A stretch of DNA of 64,000 nucleotides from Adiantum capillus-veneris (lineage: Eukaryota > Streptophyta > Polypodiopsida > Polypodiales > Pteridaceae). Shown piece after piece: positions 1 to 9,190 of the stretch. Location of the stretch: NCBI GenBank assembly GCA_014529385.2, contig CM043942.1, positions 36,114,469-36,178,468 of the forward strand. The letters are read 5' to 3'. Below the pieces are notes generated by a model that had not been told where the DNA came from, searched no databases, and worked only from the letters and a program-made list of their open reading frames with translations. The translations under genes and the position numbers were made by a program. How positions within the stretch are numbered: the stretch's first letter is position 1; each line of letters begins with the position of its first letter.

Positions 1-230
1 CTCAGAGGGTTCCGAAACATGAACCCCATAGAGCATAGGTGAAGCTACCAAGGTATCAAAGAGCAAGAGCTTTGTTTGGGGCTCTTGGAACTGAACCTAC
101 GAACACATCCTCTCCAATCCTCGCCAGGTCGCATACGCTCTAGTCAGTCTAGTCTTTGCTGGTGAAAACCTTGGCCCAGTAAAGACTTCCCCAAGATAAG
201 TGTATGCATCTGTGTACTCCACAGTCTCCC
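1..230 (-). pseudogene. LINE copy A: 3' part of reverse transcriptase ORF
   Basis: Read on the - strand, this segment encodes the stretch just after the catalytic palm of a LINE reverse transcriptase: the string VEYTDAYTYLGEVFTGPRFS matches the same region of LINE H near 53.85 kb (VEYTDTYTYLGVVFTGPRFS). The element continues beyond the left edge of the window. At position 230 it is broken by an LTR element and resumes near 2140, so this is one end of a nested LINE rather than a separate copy. It is non-functional because it is interrupted and frameshifted. Confidence 0.8.
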
Positions 231-659
231 TGTGACAAGTCAGTGATGTGGTAGCAGCTGGACGGATACGTGCAAATTGCGTTGGTTGATGACATGGTAG
301 ATGTACGACGTTTTTTTGCGATTTACGTTGAGCATGACACGTGGCACTAGTGTACGGATTTCCGTACTTTATGTTGTCAACTTTTGACAAGTGCTTTTAG
401 AACTTTTTGGCATCCCTTGTACTCTTTATGAGTACCTAGAGGGCCACTTCTGAGAGGGCATCTCGATGCCGAGTCTCGGAAAGACTCCGACACTCGGGAG
501 TTGTACTTTGTGAGCAATAATAATAAAGAAATACGGAAAGAGGCGCCAGTCTTTGGGGCCAATATGTCTTAGCTCGAAACTCCGTCGCGTGTGTTGTCTC
601 TCTCTCAGTTATTAATGTGCCTTGAAGTACTAAAAGTGTTGTCAAGTGTGCAGATTGCA
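231..659 (+). repeat. 5' LTR of the non-autonomous element
   Basis: It starts TGTGACAAGTCAGTG and ends near GATTGCA; the end could be 666. It contains AATAAAGAAATAC and then the GC-rich block GCGCCAGTCTTTGGGGCCAATA that recurs in the other LTRs of the window. About 8 bases separate the proposed end from the primer-binding site, so the exact terminus is uncertain. Confidence 0.7.
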
Positions 660-667
660 GCTTGCAG

Positions 668-679
668 TGGTATCAGAGC
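668..679 (+). other. Primer-binding site (initiator Met tRNA type)
   Basis: TGGTATCAGAGC is the usual plant LTR-retrotransposon primer-binding site, complementary to the 3' end of initiator methionine tRNA. It lies immediately inside the left LTR. Confidence 0.8.
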
Positions 680-1659
680 ACAACTTGCTCCCTTGCCCTC
701 TGCAACCCGGAACACAATCCTGTTGACATGTAGAACCCTTTTTTAGGAGCAAACCGATCCTACGTCAACTTATAGACGAGTGCTATGGAGTGGGATGAAG
801 AAGAAACCAAAGGAGAACCAGGAAAGAAGGCATAGGAGTTCGTTTTTGCCCTAAAAAGCTCTTAAAACATGCTTTCTGACGCTTTTCTATGTTGCAGAGA
901 TCTCTAAAAATCTCTCAGCGGTTGAGAATATGGTTATGTAGTAGAAGGCAAAGTTGATCCTCTCAACGAGCCCTACCCATTAACATGAACGGATTTCAAT
1001 TTTGACACTTTCGAAAAATTAGGGTTTCTGCAAAAAATTTCTGCATGTGTAAAATTAATGTTTTGGAAGCTCTTGTTATTTGTGTACATATAGCAAGTAA
1101 TAGGAGGGAGGAACATGCATTTGGAAGCATGGAGGTAGACATCCATTCTTTTGCAAGGAGATGAACCTTTGCTTGAAATTTTACCTGTTTTGCAAGTGAA
1201 ATCAAGGATGACATGGCAAGGAATCCGCACATGAAACCAATTTGGAGTGACGGCAACGCACGAATGAATCCGATAACTTTTCGATTCAAGATAAAAATGA
1301 TGAATTTTGTTTTGGAATTTAAATGAATGACGGTGATTAATGAGGAATGTTGAATGACGGAATGAGATTCTAGTGCATCAAGATTCCCGTATGAATGAGA
1401 TGACTAGATAGTGTGGTGAGTGAGATGGTTACACAGGGATCTAGGTGCATCAAGACTTTTGGACGGATAAGATGACTAGACTGAATAATTGAAACGGTGT
1501 TCAGTGTGAACTAAGTGTGTGATTTATGAACTGCCTGTTTTGTGGATGTACGTTGTTGTGGACTCTAGTACATGGGTACTTAAGAGTTAGTGTCTATTGA
1601 AGAAAGTTTCTGTCCTATAGTTGTTTTGCAGGTGTAATTGAGGACGATTACTCTTCTCT
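680..1659 (+). other. Internal region without coding capacity
   Basis: About 1 kb between the primer-binding site and polypurine tract. No gag, protease, reverse transcriptase or integrase motif was found in any frame; only short unrelated open frames are present. Several loosely similar ATGAATGAGATGACTAGA-like phrases occur around 1325-1500. Confidence 0.6.
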
Positions 1660-1671
1660 AAGAGGGGGATA

Positions 1672-2139
1672 TGTGACCAGTCAGTGACGGGGCAGCAACT
1701 GTACGGGCACCTGCAAATTGCGTTGGCTAATGACGTGGCAGTTGTATGAGCATGACATGTGGCGCTACTGTACGGATTTTCGCACTTTACGTCGGTAACT
1801 TTTGACAACTTTTAGCGCTAGCTTTTGGGTGTAGAAGTTTTTAAGATCAAGTGCTTTTAGAACTTATGCTTTTGGGACTCTGCTTTTGGCATCCCTGGTA
1901 CTCTTAATGAGTGCCTAGAGGGCCACTTCTCAGAGGGCATCTGGACGCAAACTCTTAGAGAGGGTCGGACCCTCGGGAATTGTACTTTGTGAGTAGTAAT
2001 AATAAAGAAATACAGAAAGAGGCGCTAGTCTTTGGGGCCAATACGTCTTGGCTTGGAACTCCGTCGTGCCATGTCGTCTCTCTCTCAATTATTTAAGTAT
2101 CCAGAAGTAATAAAAGTGTTGCTAAGTGTGTAGATTGCG
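1672..2139 (+). repeat. 3' LTR of the non-autonomous element
   Basis: It begins TGTGACCAGTCAGTG after the purine tract AAGAGGGGGATA and matches the 231-659 repeat along its length. It has extra TTTTGG-rich sequence in the middle, which makes it about 40 bases longer. The end is near GATTGCG, where the expected terminal CA appears mutated. Confidence 0.7.
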
Positions 2140-2476
2140 GTTATCTTTGTTTTTTCGTCCGATCACTGGTCGGATCCATTGCGGTGTTGTGTTTAACACC
2201 ATAACCTTGGTTTCACCAAGGTTTACAGATGATCCACTATCCTTTGCAAAGCTACGCAACGCATCCAAATGTCGTTGCATACCCTTCGGTGAGTCAGAGA
2301 TCAACACAATATCATCAGCATATAACAACAATGGAATCCATGTTCTTGCCAGCCAGACATCTTTGTCACCCTCTCGGTCAATGTAATTAGAAACCTCATC
2401 TATATACATACGAAATAGAGTAGGGGACAATGAACAACCTTGTTTCACTCCAATAGTGGAGTGCACTGAATCAAAT
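2140..2476 (-). pseudogene. LINE copy A: reverse transcriptase palm (YADD)
   Basis: The - strand reads IGVKQGCSLSPTLF, followed by LLLYADDIVLIS, the catalytic box of a non-LTR reverse transcriptase, and then VNLGETKVMVLNT. The match to LINE H (53.8-54.5 kb) and LINE E (40.3-40.7 kb) is clear. The frame is cut at the 5' side by a foreign insertion of about 65 bases (2477-2540) and at the 3' side by the LTR element. Confidence 0.85.
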
Positions 2477-2540
2477 ATACCTTGCCCTTTCCTTCAAGGG
2501 TGAATCTGGGCTTATCCTGGGCTCATCTAGGTATATATAT
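2477..2540 (+). repeat. Short inserted fragment of a dispersed repeat
   Basis: The LINE sequence is interrupted by about 65 bases that match the distal end of the repeat unit at 4151-4323 and 4614-4786, including CTTCAAGGGTGAATCTGGGC. The exact insertion edges are blurred by an (AT)n run at the right side. Confidence 0.6.
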
Positions 2541-2895
2541 ATCGCCTTTGGAGTGCGTACATGTCCTACTACTGATGCGTATAGTCCCCCAAATCAACTC
2601 GTTGGGCACTCCCATCTCCTGTAGTCTGTGCATCAATCTGGCTCTAGGCACCATGTCAAATGCTTTGCGAAAATCCACAAAGCTACAATAAATATGTCTC
2701 CCATGTGCCTACCCTCCTCAACAATGGCTCTGAGTGTTAGAATATGGTCAAGAATGGAGAAGCCTCTCTTGAAACCAGCCTGTCCCGTTGCCCGTACTCA
2801 GTTTGTTCCCAACTTGTCAACTTCTACTCAAGGATAGATGCATCCAACCGTGCTAGTGCTTGTCCAATCATAATAGTACAATTGTCACAAGCTGC
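2541..2895 (-). pseudogene. LINE copy A: reverse transcriptase N-terminal part
   Basis: The - strand matches the fingers region of the LINE H reverse transcriptase (54.24-54.56 kb), including the counterparts of FSKAFDMVPRARL and GFKRGFS-type text. Stops and small indels are present. The segment ends where the LTR at 2901 begins; the LINE resumes near 5577, with about 100 bases of LINE sequence missing. Confidence 0.7.
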
Positions 2896-2900
2896 AGACG

Positions 2901-3562
2901 TGTGAAGTCAGTGAAAAACTGAGCCAACCTTCAGATTGAGGCCGAGCGGCCCAAACCCTAAGAAGAGCAAGCAACAACAGAACAAGAAGTCCTACCAACT
3001 TATGGGACCCCGTCGGATGGGGCCCAAGAGACATAAAGGAATTAAAATAAAGCAAGACCCCCCACACGCACAAAAGGCTTGTGCAACAATTGATGACGTG
3101 GTAGTCGTACGTACGCTCTAGATTTTTGTTGACTGATGACGTGGTAGATTGTACGGATTTCCGCGTTTTGTGTTGACTATTGACGCGGCAGGTGACTGAT
3201 TTCCGTGATTTACGCTGGCAGCTTTTGGGCATTGCTTTTGGACCATATGTTTTTGAGTTTGGAGGCTTTCCATGTAAAACTGCTTTTGGGGCCTAGGGCC
3301 TTTAAATATGAGGCCATGGGCTCATTCTTTGGCATGCTTTTGGACAAGGTGCAGAAGATGGAGTACCGGCTTGTACTTTGTTGATGCAATATAAAGAAAT
3401 ACTGAAAGAAGCGCCAAGGTTTGGGGCCAATACTCTCTGGGGTGGAATTCCGCCACTCCGTGCCGCGTGTCGTCTCTCTCTTTCGGTTCAGTTGTTATTG
3501 AAGTGCTAAAACTCTGTTCAGTCTGTTCTTTTCTATTGGCACGTGGTGCCTGTCTTGTGGCA
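2901..3562 (+). repeat. LTR, single copy
   Basis: It shares the TGTGA start, TTTTGG-rich middle, AATATAAAGAAATACTG and GCGCCAAGGTTTGGGGCCAATA with the other LTRs of the window. It ends in GGCA just before the primer-binding site. No partner LTR is present. Confidence 0.65.
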
Positions 3563-3563
3563 A

Positions 3564-3575
3564 TGGTATCAGAGC
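3564..3575 (+). other. Primer-binding site
   Basis: TGGTATCAGAGC is separated by one base from the LTR end. It is identical to the sites at 668 and 25009. Confidence 0.75.
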
Positions 3576-4150
3576 ATTAGGTGTGTGCTTTTCTGAAAGC
3601 ATACCCGTCCTACCAAAGAGCAAACAGAGCAAGATCGCACTTCCAAAGTTCATTGGAAATTTTAGCTTCGTGCTCCGATCGCGTATTTATTGGCCACTCC
3701 TACCCTTACTTCATGGCGCATCGTGCGCGCTCCCGTCTTCACCGCTCATCTCTTACAGGGCATAAGCTTTAGATATCACTTGCAAGAGAAGGATCCGGAT
3801 TTGTTTCGAGTCACTGTTTTTCTCAGAAGCAGTGTGATGTAGATGTTGATGTCTATAGCTACCAAGGTGCACACTCCAAGGACTTGGCAAGCTTTCAAGA
3901 AAATTTTTGCTCAAAGTTATATGGCTTTTGACATCTTCCTTTGGAGTGCAACTTCTGGCAGAGTGGGTTATCCTGAAATGCTTGCCATGGAAACCCTTGC
4001 AGATTATATCTTGAAATTTCTCGACATCTCTGAGAAGGTATCTCTTTTCGAGTTAAAAACCTTGCAAATCCAATGTGATTGCCAGGTTTTGGGACTACCA
4101 TCACCGCCACAGGAACATTGCTTGTCGAGGCTTGTTTCGACTATTCAAGA

Positions 4151-4323
4151 GTTCTACACCCACTATTGGGCACTGACGACGTTAGTGGGGATGTCGTGGT
4201 ATTTAGTCAATACTATGCATGATGGAGCTGATGGTTATATCGTCTTGTGGGTGACTACCATGGGTCTATACCTTGCACTTTCCTTCAAGGGTGAATCTGG
4301 GCTTATCCTGGATTCATCTAGGA
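4151..4323 (+). repeat. Dispersed repeat unit, copy 1
   Basis: A block of about 173 bases starting GTTCTACACCCACTA and ending near GGATTCATCTAGG. It recurs almost unchanged at 4614-4786, in reverse complement at 28493-28618, and partly at 2477-2540. The reverse copy at 28.5 kb lies just inside a primer-binding-site-like sequence, so the unit is probably the leader region of an LTR retrotransposon family. Confidence 0.75.
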
Positions 4324-4613
4324 ATATTTTTTAGTCGTATAGCGGACATGCAGACTTCACATTGTGAAGTTTTCGTCCGAGTTACGACCAATTGATATTG
4401 TGCTAATTCTTTCTATCTTTTATGGTGCGTATGCCCTATCAACTACCTCATTTGTGCCATGCTTCTTTTAGTGCTAGGCTTCATTATGGCTGAGTCTGCC
4501 CTTGATCTCCGGAGTCATGAGAGAAACTCAGTACGCTGAACTTTGTGTTGATGTATGCTCATGTGTGTGTGCGTGTGGTGTGTGTTGTGTTGGGGAGCAT
4601 ATGTTAGTACCTA

Positions 4614-4786
4614 GTTCTACACCCACTACTGGGCACTGACGACGTTAGTGGGGATGTCGTGGTATTTAGTCAATACTATGCATGATGGAGCTGATGGTTA
4701 TATCGTCTTGTGGGTGACTACCATGGGTCTATACCTTGCACTTTCCTTCAAGGGTGAATCTGGGCTTATCCTGGATTCATCTAGGT
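4614..4786 (+). repeat. Dispersed repeat unit, copy 2
   Basis: Near-identical direct copy of 4151-4323, offset by 463 bases. The sequence between the copies (4324-4613) is unrelated and includes a GT-rich stretch near 4560-4595. Confidence 0.75.
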
Positions 4787-5108
4787 ATATTCAAGACTTG
4801 TGGATCATGCTACGGTCAGCTACGACCTTATGGAAGGAACCTAACCCTATTTTTTTGTGCAGGTTTTAGGATGGAAAGTTAGTCAACTTTTCGAGCTCGA
4901 CTGATGTCGAGATTGCTTTTTAAGTTTGAAATTTGTTTGAGAACTTGTTGGTGATTGTGTTTGGAATTTGTTTGAAATGGATGGTATCTGTTTTGAACCT
5001 GTCTTGCAGCCGATTTGGAATGTTTGACTCTGGTTTTAATATTGGTTTCATTGATTGATGATTTTACTCCCGGGTGGAGAAATGAGAAATACTGTTTTGG
5101 TATTGTTT

Positions 5109-5372
5109 GAAAACCTCTGAACGGTGCAGGCCGATGCTTGGGGAGTATTTCCTTGTATGTTTGAAAACCTTGGAACGACGCAGGTCGATGCCTGGGGAGC
5201 GTTTCGTTGTATGTTTGAAAACCTCAGAACGACTCAGGCCGATGTCTGGGGAGCGTTCTGTTGTATGCTAGAAAACCTTCAAACGACGTAGACCGATGTC
5301 TGGGGAGCGTTTGGTTGTATGCTTGAACCTCCAAGCGATGCAGACTGCTGTCTGGGGAGTGTTTGGTTGTAT
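5109..5372 (+). repeat. 54-base tandem repeat, about five copies
   Basis: Units begin GAAAACC at 5109, 5163, 5217 and 5271, and GAACC at 5325; the spacing is exactly 54 each time. Each unit contains GATG(C/T)(C/T)TGGGGAG and ends in TTGTATG. Copies differ by several substitutions, so the array is not recent. It sits in the non-coding interior of the degenerate LTR element. Confidence 0.9.
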
Positions 5373-5576
5373 AGTCGCTCTGAGCTCATGGCCCGGACCT
5401 TTTTAGGTTATTTGGGGGGGGGGGGGGCGGGGGTGACGAGGTAGTCTTTGAGTAGCTTCATACCGCAGACCGTTTGTCTCGGGGGAGTGCTCAGCGGCAC
5501 TGTATGTTGTGTCTTGTAACATGCATATGTGAGCATTCGTGCTGCATTGTGATGTGCCAACTATTGAATATTCCTA

Positions 5577-6690
5577 ACTGATGAGATTACCTGCTAGGAG
5601 AAGATCCCTCTGAGGTTGTGCTCTCATCTCTCTGCACTTCTCATCATACCAACTGTTCTAAGGCATGCGCCTAGGACGGCTTCTCTGATGAGGCTGAGTG
5701 TTTGGGTATGCCTGTGTTGTTGCATGATGCAATGTCTCAGTGAGTAATGTGGTGATCTTCTCCATTGAGAGTCAGCCAAGCTGTACATAGACGACCATAG
5801 ATCTCCTCTGTATAAACATAGTTGGTCTCTGGTGTAAATGTGTAGGGGCTATGTGTCCTCCTTCCTGACACATGAGGTGTATTGAAATGAAAGGAGACTG
5901 AAAGTGTCAAAAGAGCATGATCCACTACTACACCTACTGGTCTTGGTTTTATTGTAAAATCCTTAATGCAAGGGACAAAGCTTGGTTGTGCCATGACATA
6001 GTCCACTGTGCTGGCCCCATGCCTATGTGGGAAGCAAGTAAACCAAGATGCTACGGGAAATCGCTATAGGCCATTAAGTATGGCCAATCCATGTGAGGCC
6101 CCTATTTCCATCAGATTTCTCCTGTACTCAGTGTATTGCTTATCCTCTGAGCATTTATCAAGCCCCAATTACTCGTATCTAGCTCTCTCAGTATTTCATC
6201 TGAGGTACAATAAAAAAATGTATGATGATTTCTTGTGTGGGCATTAAAGTCCCCCAAGAGAATGATGTCACCATCTCTGGGAAACTCCCATATGTCCTCG
6301 TCTAATGCAGAGAAAGGGAATTGTCCTGTAGGTGCGGCACACACTGATGTGCTGGGGGCAGAGTAACATATAGCAATGTACAAGGATCTGCCTGTCTTAG
6401 CTCTAAATCTCACCCACATGTATGTGGCCTGATCATCTCTGCAAACAATGTGCACAAGCGGCTGTAGATCCTCTTTGAACAGGACTGCTACTCCCGGCCC
6501 TCTGTCCCTATGCTCTTATCTCATCTCTGCTCGACAAGTTGTCTCCCACCTATATCCAGCTACATGTGGCATAAGCTGTCCCGGTGCCTGGGTTGTCTTT
6601 TGAGTAAAAGACGATGTCTCTCCCCATAAAACTGTCCTCAATTGCTTCTACATCAAGACGAAGTGACCCATTACAATTCCATGCTCCCAT
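5577..6690 (-). pseudogene. LINE copy A: APE-type endonuclease
   Basis: Read on the - strand it starts with WNCNGS, the N-terminal motif of exonuclease/endonuclease/phosphatase-fold LINE endonucleases. It continues through DIILLGDFNAHTRN, the metal and phosphate-contacting motif, to STVDYVMAQPSF and VVDHALLTLSVSF, the region with the conserved terminal histidine. The protein would nick target DNA for target-primed reverse transcription. Several frameshifts break it, and the LTR insertion cuts it from its reverse transcriptase. The closest relatives in the window are copies B and H. Confidence 0.85.
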
Positions 6691-6724
6691 AGGTCTCGCA
6701 CCATCATACCGGGCATCGCTCCAA

Positions 6725-7581
6725 TATCACCACCCTTCCATCTCGATAAAAAATCAATCTTACTTTTTTACCGTCGCTCTAATATCCAGCAGTACCTCTT
6801 GCATAGGAGTAATCTGCGAGAGCGTGGGGTCATCTCCAAGAAAGATATCCATCTTCTTAAGAGTTGGTCTCTTCTTCAAAAAGTCCTTCGCTTCTATGGA
6901 GGGGAAACAAAGGATAGGTGCCCTTTCTTTTGATGTTTCCCCATTGCTTCCACTTTTTTTATTGCGCCACTCTCTAAGCCCTTGTATGGGTTGGCTAATT
7001 AACCCCTATCATAGTCATGAGTTCTTTTGCCTCTTCATCAACATTATCTTGGTCTTTGATGGCACAAATCCTCACGTGTAAGGCACGCACATGCCTCTTT
7101 TGCTCCTCTTCTAATGTAAAGCTAATTTTGGTGGGTGTGGGGGTTGTTTCCTTGCTTTTTCTTTCTTGACAATCTCGATCCATTTCTCGTTCTCGTCCGC
7201 TTTATGTTGGGTCTTTGTAATAACATCCACCCACGAAGTCATCATTTCTTTGTGCTGCTCCTCCCCTTGTTTGATGGCATGCACTGTTATTTATTCGTGT
7301 TGAGTTTGTCAACTACTGAAGGTTGAAGCTCTCCCTCTTGGAGTGTGTCGTGATCGCACCTCTACAAGCTCCTTCTTGAGTAACGCGAACTCCTCATCTT
7401 GGGCCGTCACACGATCCTCAAGTGTGTTTAGCGTGCTTTCATGGACCGACATGCGTTCTTCGAGTGTCTTTATTGTGCTTAGGAGGTTGCTATTAATCTT
7501 GTTAATGGTCTTGCACATTTCTTCTTTGCATTTTTGAATGGCATGCTCCATAGGGTGGTCCTTGCCATTTTGCTTCTTCAT
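6725..7581 (-). pseudogene. LINE copy A: ORF1 (coiled coil, L1-ORF1p-like)
   Basis: The - strand ATG at 7581 opens MKKQNGKDHPMEHAIQKC, then a heptad-rich segment (KTLEERMSVHESTLNTLEDR) typical of a trimerising coiled coil. Further on are HVRICAIKDQDNVDEE and, in broken frames, KERAL.L.FP...KDFLKKRPTLKK and IFLGDDLTL. This order resembles the coiled coil, RRM and C-terminal domain of L1 ORF1p, an RNA-binding nucleic acid chaperone. Frameshifts near 7310 and 6960 inactivate it. It lies directly upstream of the endonuclease frame. Confidence 0.75.
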
Positions 7582-7656
7582 GTTTGAGAACCGCAATAGA
7601 AGAGGGAGAGGGAGAAAATTCTTGAGAGGGAGAGAGAAATGCACACTATGTAATTA

Positions 7657-7815
7657 GGTGTTTCCACATTATGCATACATGCTTCTTCCACATTTGTTTA
7701 CAATCCTTACAATTCTGAACCATACTACGCATATAGGTGTCCCCGCATCATGCAAACATGTTCATTCCACTCCTGTCTACAATCTTTGCAATTTTGAAAA
7801 CCGTTTCCGAAATAA
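7657..7815 (-). repeat. Duplicated 79-base unit upstream of LINE A ORF1
   Basis: Two tandem similar units begin GGTGT(T/C)(T/C)CC at 7657 and 7736 (79 apart). They share the order CA(C/T)(A/C)TTATGCA-like, TTCCAC, TACAATC and CAATT(C/T)TGAA. Related text occurs upstream of LINE G ORF1 near 51805-51845, so it may be a LINE 5' UTR monomer. Confidence 0.55.
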
Positions 7816-8075
7816 TTCAGCATGGAATCACCGTGCATTTTGCTTCATGCAATCATGGTTTCGGAAACGAGAAACGGTTTTCCTTCCTTCCTCACATAAG
7901 CTTGCATGAGAGAGAGAGGTAGCATGTAGGGCTTATGGGAGCGAGAAGTAACATGTACAACTTAATGAAAAGAGGAGCAACATGTATAGGGCAAGAGGTT
8001 TCTTGGGTTGATGTTGGGCTAAAAATTCAGTAAGTGGAAAATGGTGTTCAAGTGAAGGGAAAGTGTTGTATTTAG
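7816..8075. other. Unassigned sequence
   Basis: No coding or structural signal was recognised apart from a short GAGAGA run near 7910 and purine-rich stretches. It may be LINE A 5' flank. Confidence 0.5.
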
Positions 8076-8230
8076 AGGTGAAGTTTGAAATCCAAGGCCC
8101 TATTTGAAACTTAAGGCCTCCTACAAAATTTGAGGCCTTCTTTGAAATTTGAGGCCTCATATGAAATCTAAGGCCTTCTTTGAAATTTCAGGCCTCCTTT
8201 GCAATCTGAGGGCTTCTTTGAAATTTAAGT
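8076..8230 (+). repeat. 19-base tandem repeat, about seven copies
   Basis: AGGCC recurs every 19 bases from 8095 (8095, 8114 and so on), with a consensus close to AGGCCTTCTTTGAAATTTG. Units differ by one to four bases. No coding role is apparent. Confidence 0.9.
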
Positions 8231-8395
8231 CCAACTCCCAGAATCTTCTAGAAGCTTTCAAGCCCTTCCGTCTCTGGAAAGTTGTTAACTATCATGAAAT
8301 ATCAATATGGGTAACAAATGAAAGATCTTTTTGAGCATAATACATAATGCTCAGGCATTTTCAAAGCAGCACTCAATGCAAGTCATCATGCATGT

Positions 8396-8400
<5 letters not shown>

Positions 8401-8442
<42 letters not shown>
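8401..8442 (+). repeat. (TG)n microsatellite
   Basis: About 21 uninterrupted TG units followed by TGCGCGCC. It lies just outside the 3' end of LINE B. Confidence 0.97.
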
Positions 8443-8447
<5 letters not shown>

Positions 8448-8499
8448 CTTTTGTAGAGTCCATGCATTCCATACACTTATGTCCATGTATATCTCTCTT

Positions 8500-8995
8500 C
8501 CCAAAAAGGTAACCCTCGATCGCTGCCGAATCTCATCAATATCCTCCATGGTCAATACTTTGATTGGTCGTCTTTCATGTCGAGCTAGGATGATTTGGAT
8601 TCTCTATTGGCATCTCCATCGATGATGTGAGGCCCCCCGTGGTCATGGGTGCGTAGATCTACGTAGCTCAATGGCTCGATCAATCAACGTACCTCCGGTG
8701 TGGGTGGGATCTGAGGTTTGCTTTGATGATTGCTCCTCTGGTGTCCCCTGGCTGGTGTAAAGAAGTTTGTGATTTATTGTTGAGATTGGCGCTCCCGTGA
8801 TGTCCTTAGTAAGCTCTCTCTATGTCTGCACAACTCTAGTAGAAACAATCCAAGACATCTCTGATCCTCGTATCTCATGACTCTAGAAAATCGCCCAAAA
8901 CCCTCTCTGAATAGACAGTGGAAGCGGCCTCGTATCTCATAGTACACCGGGCAGTGACATGTGTAGTGCAGCTATGTCTCTGGCTCTAGGCAACA
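8500..8995 (-). pseudogene. LINE copy B: C-terminal region and 3' end
   Basis: The - strand matches the C-terminal part of LINE H and J ORF2: the counterpart of ...YEIRGRFHCLF and the following leucine-rich L..L..FLLEL stretch are recognisable. It is joined at 8990 directly to a reverse transcriptase fragment, so the intervening several hundred bases are deleted. No hairpin-and-tail 3' terminus like that of C, E, H, I and J was identified. Confidence 0.65.
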
Positions 8996-9190
8996 TACAT
9001 CCCAGAAAGAGTCGGAGATAGGGGGCATCCGTGCTTCATCCCAATAGTGGAGTGGGCCATGTCAGACATACCATCCGTAGTGCGTACTTGCCCTACCACT
9101 GTCCTGTATAAAGCCAAGATCCTTAGTGGCCGTCCTGGCTCGTGGGTGCATAGCTGCCTGTGTATCTCATCCATGTACACGGATCTGTCT
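8996..9190 (-). pseudogene. LINE copy B: reverse transcriptase remnant
   Basis: This fragment reads ALYRTVVGQVRTTDG, then STIGMKHGCPLSPTLSGMY, the segment preceding the YADD box. The YADD box itself and the fingers are missing. Upstream it is fused to the end of the endonuclease (HEPGRPLRILALYR). The copy therefore has at least two internal deletions and cannot be active. Confidence 0.75.

Larger units (their letters stand above)
231..2139 (+). mobile_element. Non-autonomous LTR retrotransposon inserted in LINE A
   Basis: Two direct repeats (about 231-659 and 1672-2139) flank roughly 1 kb that has no retroviral-type coding sequence. A primer-binding site TGGTATCAGAGC follows the left repeat at 668-679, and a purine-rich tract AAGAGGGGGATA precedes the right repeat. 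Both repeats begin TGTGAC. The LINE reverse transcriptase reading can be followed on both sides, so the element was inserted into LINE A. No matching target-site duplication is visible (CTCCC left, GTTAT right), so one edge may have been altered. It resembles TRIM or LARD-type elements mobilised in trans. Confidence 0.75.
2901..5575 (+). mobile_element. Degenerate LTR element inserted in LINE A
   Basis: It begins with an LTR-like block (2901-3562, starting TGTGAAGTCAGTG) and a primer-binding site TGGTATCAGAGC at 3564-3575. The following 2 kb contain no recognisable gag-pol. They hold a direct repeat (4151 and 4614) and a 54-base tandem array (5109-5372). No right LTR is evident before the LINE resumes around 5577, so the 3' end is deleted or unrecognisable. 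The open frame at 3843-4334 matches no family I know. Confidence 0.6.

Noticed and set aside
231-2139. Clear 5-base target duplication around the first LTR element
   Set aside because: Flanks are CTCCC and GTTAT; they do not match, so I do not claim one.
3843-4334. 163-codon open frame as a protein gene
   Set aside because: No recognised motif; its end lies within a dispersed repeat that recurs elsewhere, so it is probably chance reading of an LTR element interior.
5109-5372. CRISPR-like array
   Set aside because: The units are contiguous 54-base tandem copies with substitutions throughout, with no unique spacers; the genome is eukaryotic.
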